NCBI GenBank assembly: GCA_047623555.1
Contig: JBLHMP010000025.1
Coordinates: forward strand, 1-46,691
Direction: 5' to 3'
DNA: 46,691 nucleotides
Source: NORP181 sp047623555
GTDB taxonomy: Bacteria; Pseudomonadota; Alphaproteobacteria; Rhodobacterales; Rhodobacteraceae
Shown here piece after piece: positions 42,981 to 46,691 of the stretch. Under the pieces are notes generated by a model. That model made no database searches. It had not been told where the DNA came from and saw only the letters and a program-made list of their open reading frames with translations. Numbering within the stretch: the first letter of the stretch is position 1; each line of letters starts with the position of its first letter. A program made the position numbers and the translations under genes.

Positions 42981-43003
42981 TTTAATTCTCGTGTCAAATT
43001 AAA
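42981..43003. promoter_or_regulatory. Predicted XylR operator in front of xylB
   Basis: Left arm TTTAATTCTC (42981-42990), spacer GTG, right arm TCAAATTAAA (42994-43003). The right arm is identical to that of the xylF/xylR site, the left matches at its first seven bases, and the geometry is the same. On the minus strand a TTGACA (42997-42992) lies inside it, so a bound repressor would cover a probable -35 box of xylB. Confidence 0.8.
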
Positions 43004-43070
43004 AAGCAGTATTTGCAGGCGCGATGCGACCAGATACGGTTGTGCAACAACCGAATTCAGGAAAGACACC

Positions 43071-44045
43071 GTGACCAACCAACCCGACCCACAGCAAGAA
43101 AGCATGGTGGATGCCATCGTTATCGGACGCAACGAAGGCGCGCGATTGATGGCCTGTCTGGCATCGTTGCAGGGCCAAGTGCGCCAGATAATTTATGTCG
43201 ATTCAGGCTCCCAAGATGGCAGCGTTCAGGTCGCTCAGGACATCGGAGCAACGGTGATCAGGCTCGACATGGTGCAGCCATTTACCGCCGCAAGGGCGCG
43301 AAATGCCGGGCTGGCCGAGGTCACGGATGCCGAATTTGTACAGTTTGTCGACGGCGATTGTGAGGTACGCAACGGTTGGGTCGCGGTGGGTCTTGGCTGT
43401 CTTAGGGCGCAACCAAATGTGGCTGTGGTCTGTGGACGGCGGCGCGAAAAATACCCCGGTGCGTCGGTCTATAACCGGTTGTGCGATCTGGAATGGAACA
43501 CGCCTGTGGGCGCGGCAATGGCCTGTGGCGGTGATGCGCTGATGCGGGTGGCCCCGGTTACTCAGATTGGCGGTTATCGCGAAACATTAATTGCCGGGGA
43601 AGAGCCGGAATTATGCCTGCGCCTGCGCCAGTCAGGTTGGAAAATCTGGCGGTTGGATGCGGAAATGACGTTGCATGATGCGCAGTTATTGCAGTTTTCG
43701 CAGTGGTTCAAACGCAGCCGCCGGGCCGGTCATGCCTATGCAGAAGGCGCGTATTTGCACGGGCGACCCCCCGAACGACACTGGGTGAAAGAAACTCACC
43801 GGGCGTTGGTTTGGGGTTTGGGTCTGCCGATTATGGCGGTGCTGCTGCCGTTTGGGCTGTGGCTGTTGGCGATCTATCCGTTGCAGGTGCTGCGACTTGG
43901 CCTGCGCTATCGCGGCCAAGGTCCGGCGCCTTGGGCACGGGCGTTTTTTGCGATGTTGGGAAAGTTTCCCGAGGCCGTGGGCGTGGTGGAATTTCACTGG
44001 AACCGGTTGCGCGGGCGACGCACCGGATTGCTGGAATATAAGTGA
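43071..44045 (+). CDS. Family 2 glycosyltransferase with C-terminal membrane segments
   Basis: 324 aa starting at GTG, with AGGAAA seven bases upstream. The GT-A fold shows VIGRNEGARLMACLASL, IYVDSGSQDGSVQVA and the metal/nucleotide-sugar site FVDGDCEVR (about residue 92). FPEAVGVVEFHWNRLRGR lies near the C-terminus. Two hydrophobic helices at about residues 245-285 anchor it to the membrane. It transfers a sugar to a lipid or polysaccharide acceptor at the inner membrane. Start of a three-gene envelope-polysaccharide set, convergent with the WecG-like gene 43 bp away. Confidence 0.9.
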   Translation: MTNQPDPQQESMVDAIVIGRNEGARLMACLASLQGQVRQIIYVDSGSQDGSVQVAQDIGATVIRLDMVQPFTAARARNAGLAEVTDAEFVQFVDGDCEVRNGWVAVGLGCLRAQPNVAVVCGRRREKYPGASVYNRLCDLEWNTPVGAAMACGGDALMRVAPVTQIGGYRETLIAGEEPELCLRLRQSGWKIWRLDAEMTLHDAQLLQFSQWFKRSRRAGHAYAEGAYLHGRPPERHWVKETHRALVWGLGLPIMAVLLPFGLWLLAIYPLQVLRLGLRYRGQGPAPWARAFFAMLGKFPEAVGVVEFHWNRLRGRRTGLLEYK

Positions 44046-44088
44046 TAGCAAAACGGAGCAGCCTCTTTTACCCGGTAGGCAACATTGC

Positions 44089-44835
44089 CTAGCGTTGGCG
44101 CAAAGCCGCAAGGGTTTGACGTGGCAGAATGGCGAAACAACGGGCATAACGCGGGATCAGTCGGCGCGGACTGCTCAGGGCCCGCCAAAGCCATTCAATC
44201 GCCAGTTTGCGCATCCACATCGGCGCGCGATGCTGATGCCCCCCCAGAAAATCAAGCCCGGCACCAATTGAGGCAAAGCCGGTTTTGGGCGATAATTTGC
44301 GCCCCCGAACCGCCAATAGTTCCTGCTTTGGCGCGCCCAGCGCCAGAAAACAAAGCTGTATATCGGCCTTATCCAGTTGCGTCAGGATCGCCGCCGCCTC
44401 GTCTCCATCAGGATCAAACTGGCCCGACGGCGCGATGCACAGAGCGATGTCCAGATTGGCCACCAGTGCGCGCAATGCGGTTGCGGCGTCCTGCAGGGCA
44501 ATATTCGTGCTGCCAACCAATGCCAGTTTCACCCGTTCCTCACCGGCCAACTGGCACAGCGGCAGGATCATGTCGGCCCCCGGAACCAACCCGACAGGTT
44601 TATGTGCCAGTCGTGACAGCGCAACAATGGGATTGCCATCGGCCACCACCAAATCCTGCGCACAATAGGCACGTACAAAGTCAGGGGATTTCGCCATTTT
44701 GGCCAGATGATCCAGATTGATCGTGGCCAACGCAAAGCCGGTACCCGCGCGAAACCGACGCCGGACTTCGTCTAACAACGCGGCCATATTGGCGATGTTG
44801 ATGGTGATCGTCCGATCTTCAAATACAAAATCCAC
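44089..44835 (-). CDS. WecG/TagA/CpsF-family glycosyltransferase
   Basis: 248 aa, full length for the family. Conserved motifs are ATINLDHLAKMAKSPDF, the catalytic-site VADGNPIV (Asp about 67), PGADMI, LGAPKQE (about residue 168) and the C-terminal helix RKLAIEWLWRALSSPRRLIPRY, which mediates membrane association. It transfers an N-acetylmannosamine-type sugar to a lipid-linked acceptor in exopolysaccharide or capsule assembly. A 6-bp hairpin (TAGGCA/TGCCTA, about 44076-44091) spans its stop codon; it lacks a T-tract. Confidence 0.9.
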   Translation of the reverse strand: MDFVFEDRTITINIANMAALLDEVRRRFRAGTGFALATINLDHLAKMAKSPDFVRAYCAQDLVVADGNPIVALSRLAHKPVGLVPGADMILPLCQLAGEERVKLALVGSTNIALQDAATALRALVANLDIALCIAPSGQFDPDGDEAAAILTQLDKADIQLCFLALGAPKQELLAVRGRKLSPKTGFASIGAGLDFLGGHQHRAPMWMRKLAIEWLWRALSSPRRLIPRYARCFAILPRQTLAALRQR

Positions 44836-45001
44836 GATGCGCGCCCTGTTCCCGTTTGGCCCCTCTGCCCAGCTTTAGGCGGTCCTTGGCGTTGTATCAA
44901 TACCATTGTCAGATCACCGTTTGCACACAAACACCGCATAACGCAGGACAATCACGCAACCAATTGCTAAAGAGGGGAACAAATCTAACCCAGTCACGAA
45001 A

Positions 45002-46474
45002 ATGAGCCCTATGCCCAACGCAATCGCCTATGGAATGCTGTTGATCTGGCCTTTGGTCTGTCTGCTTATTCTGCGCCGCATGCCACTGGAACGGGGGCTG
45101 ATCTGGTGCATTCTGGGCGGCTATTTGCTGTTGCCGCAATCTGCCGAATTTGACCTGCCGCTGGTACCATCAATGGATAAAGTGTCGATTCCAAATATCA
45201 GCGCGTTTGTCATCTGCGTCTTTGTTCTAGGCAAAAAGATCTCGATCTGGCCGCAATCACGCGTTGCCAAGGTTCTGACAGCGTTATTTGTCTTTGGCGC
45301 GATTCCGACGGTGTTGACCAACAGTGATCCAATCCTGTTTGGCGTTATCGTAAACAGTGCCCCGATTGAGTTTGCCACGGGGCGAATTCCGGGTCTGGGT
45401 CTGCGCGACCTGTTATCGGTCTTTATCAATCAGGTTATTGTGGTGCTGCCCTTTCTGATGGCCCGTCAATACCTGTCATCAGACACCGGGCTGCGCGAGC
45501 TGTTGCTGGCAATGGTCGTCGGGGCGCTGGTCTATTCGATCCCTTCGCTCGTCGAAATACGGATTAGCCCACAGATCAACATTTGGGTCTATGGCTTTTT
45601 CCAGCATAATTTCATCCAAATGATCCGCGATGGTGGGTTCCGTCCGATTGTATTTTTACCACACGCCCTGTGGCTGGCGTTTTTCTTTCTGTCAGCGGCG
45701 CTTGCAGCGGCGGCCCTGTCACGAACCGTTGCGCCGCTTCAGCGGCCGCGATATCTGGTTGCCGTGGTTTGTCTTCTTGTGATGCTGTCCCTGTGCAAAA
45801 GCCTTGCCACGATGATGTATGGCATCGCGCTGACGCCGATTGTTTTGCTGACCTCGTCCAAGTTTCAAATTCGCCTTGCCGTCGCGTTTGCCACCGTTGC
45901 TGTCATCTACCCGATCCTGCGCAATGGCGGGCTAGTCCCGATTGATGCCATTTTGGAACAGGCCAACGCCTATAGCGCCGAACGTGGCCAATCTCTGGGT
46001 TATCGGTTCAACAACGAAGAATTATTGCTTAACCGTGCCGATGAAAAAACCTGGTTTGGCTGGGGCGGTTGGGGGCGTAATTTGTTGCGCAATGCCCATA
46101 CCGGCCTTATCGAAACCATCCCAGACGGGCGCTGGATTATCGTATTTGGCACCTTTGGCTGGGTTGGTTATGTTGCCGAAATGGGATTACTGGCCTCACC
46201 CTTGGTCATGCTGGGATTGCAGGCCCGCAAAATTCAATCTGCGGCGCTCTCGCCCTATGTGGCGCCAATCGCGGTCATTCTTGCGATAACCATGATTGAT
46301 ATGTTGCTGAATGCGACGCTCACGCCGCTAACTTGGATGTGCGCAGGTGCGATTTTGGGCCATGCTGAACGGCTTCAGGATGGCTGGATCGCAGATCCTA
46401 AGAAAACTCTGTTTGGCGATGGACCGGTGCTCGGACGACCCGCCCAGCGAGACGTTCAGCGCCCTACAGTATGA
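45002..46474 (+). CDS. Wzy/O-antigen-ligase-like polysaccharide polymerase
   Basis: 490 aa with about 10-12 membrane helices and a large extracytoplasmic region around residues 300-390 (AYSAERGQSLGYRFNNEELLL, FGWGGWGRNLLRN), as in Wzy polymerases and WaaL ligases. No fold-specific motif lets me choose between polymerase and ligase. The ATG at 45002 has little RBS; an ATG at 45011 is equally possible. The C-terminal 40 residues are hydrophilic. The IS-like sequence begins just after the stop, so the end may be slightly altered by insertion. Confidence 0.8.
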   Translation: MSPMPNAIAYGMLLIWPLVCLLILRRMPLERGLIWCILGGYLLLPQSAEFDLPLVPSMDKVSIPNISAFVICVFVLGKKISIWPQSRVAKVLTALFVFGAIPTVLTNSDPILFGVIVNSAPIEFATGRIPGLGLRDLLSVFINQVIVVLPFLMARQYLSSDTGLRELLLAMVVGALVYSIPSLVEIRISPQINIWVYGFFQHNFIQMIRDGGFRPIVFLPHALWLAFFFLSAALAAAALSRTVAPLQRPRYLVAVVCLLVMLSLCKSLATMMYGIALTPIVLLTSSKFQIRLAVAFATVAVIYPILRNGGLVPIDAILEQANAYSAERGQSLGYRFNNEELLLNRADEKTWFGWGGWGRNLLRNAHTGLIETIPDGRWIIVFGTFGWVGYVAEMGLLASPLVMLGLQARKIQSAALSPYVAPIAVILAITMIDMLLNATLTPLTWMCAGAILGHAERLQDGWIADPKKTLFGDGPVLGRPAQRDVQRPTV

Positions 46475-46501
46475 GCCGTCTGGCCGAAAACGGCCGAGGC
46501 T
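46474..46501. other. Hairpin at the junction with the IS-like element
   Basis: GGCCG (46482-46486), loop AAAA, CGGCC (46491-46495) with outer AGCC/GGCT arms. It overlaps the last base of the polymerase stop codon. It could be a terminator or part of the IS left end; the inverted repeat cannot be fixed without the other end of the element. Confidence 0.4.
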
Positions 46502-46553
46502 GTGTGAACACGTGTATTTATGCTATTCTCAATGAATAATCAGGAGATGTTGG

Positions 46554-46691
46554 ATTAAGCGTTTCATTGAAGGTGATGATCGAGAACAAGGGGTTCTATT
46601 TCCCGATCATCTTGAAGACTTTGTGGGCGACGATAGTCCGGTTCGTGCCGTGGACGCATTTGTTGATGCACTTGATTTGGTCGGGATCGGT
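46554..46691 (+). CDS. IS1182-like transposase, N-terminal part (cut by window edge)
   Basis: 46 codons running off the right edge: KRFIEGDDREQGVLFPDHL, then EDFVGDDSPVRAVDAFVDAL, the typical N-terminus of IS1182-group DDE transposases. A strong AGGAG (46542-46546) stands seven bases before ATT at 46554, and no ATG, GTG or TTG is in frame back to the stop at 46533. The start is therefore an unusual ATT, or the copy carries a small frameshift after the out-of-frame ATG at 46547 (which meets a stop after three codons). Confidence 0.8.
   Translation, partial: MKRFIEGDDREQGVLFPDHLEDFVGDDSPVRAVDAFVDALDLVGIG

Noticed and set aside
44076..44091. TAGGCA/TGCCTA hairpin between the GT2 and WecG-like genes
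   Set aside because: Only six base pairs, overlapping a stop codon and without a T-tract in either direction; too weak to list as a terminator.
1..46691. CRISPR arrays, tRNA, rRNA and prophage genes
   Set aside because: Read for regularly spaced repeats, tRNA-like cloverleaf ends and phage structural proteins; none was found by eye. A tRNA or CRISPR search program would be decisive.

Overview
The window looks like chromosome of an alphaproteobacterium, most likely a marine Rhodobacteraceae (Roseobacter group). The signs are a DctPQM-type TRAP transporter, the membrane-bound urate oxidase PuuD, a PuuE-UraD fusion, TamA/TamB, a ROK-regulated xylose cluster, tightly overlapping ATGA/GTGA gene junctions, and short interspersed repeats. 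This is inference from gene content; no rRNA or tRNA gene was seen.

Region 1 (1-13.9 kb) looks accessory, and its left end seems lower in G+C. It starts with the 5' part of a maleylacetate reductase gene divergent from a LysR regulator. An ArsR-type regulator with a small NIF3/YqfO-like protein follows. Next comes an AraC regulator divergent from a nine-gene catabolic operon: succinate-semialdehyde-type aldehyde dehydrogenase, NIPSNAP protein, cupin protein, ThDP-dependent decarboxylase/synthase-like enzyme, short-chain dehydrogenase, three TRAP transporter genes, and a 2-oxoglutarate-semialdehyde-type dehydrogenase. I do not recognise this combination as a described pathway. Two near-identical direct repeats exactly 100 bp apart lie at the AraC/operon junction. 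Three copies of an interspersed repeat occur at about 1.4, 2.8 and 13.7 kb.

Region 2 (13.9-22.5 kb) is purine (urate) catabolism: an NCS2 permease, ureidoglycolate lyase, an allantoinase-OHCU decarboxylase fusion, 5-hydroxyisourate hydrolase, and PuuD with a divergent LysR gene. It is interrupted by a MAPEG protein, a TetR regulator with a perfect palindromic operator, and an FAD amine oxidase. The allantoate-to-ureidoglycolate step is not in the window.

Region 3 (22.5-29.8 kb) holds tamA-tamB (outer-membrane protein/lipid transport) and a cytosolic gamma-glutamyltransferase-family gene.

Region 4 (29.8-43 kb) is a xylose/glucose regulon. A leftward operon xylF-xylH-xylG-glk-Gfo/Idh is divergent from the ROK regulator xylR, which overlaps an exported FG-GAP/ASPIC-UnbV (CRTAC1-type) gene. 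Facing it is the fully overlapping leftward operon xylB-xylA-galM-dihaem peroxidase. The same 23-bp dyad lies in front of xylF/xylR and of xylB, and is the predicted XylR operator. The CRTAC1-type gene and the MauG-like peroxidase end tail to tail, 51 bp apart.

Region 5 (43-46.7 kb) is an envelope polysaccharide module (GT2 glycosyltransferase, WecG/TagA-family glycosyltransferase, Wzy/O-antigen-ligase-like membrane protein). It is followed by the start of an IS1182-like transposase that runs off the right edge.
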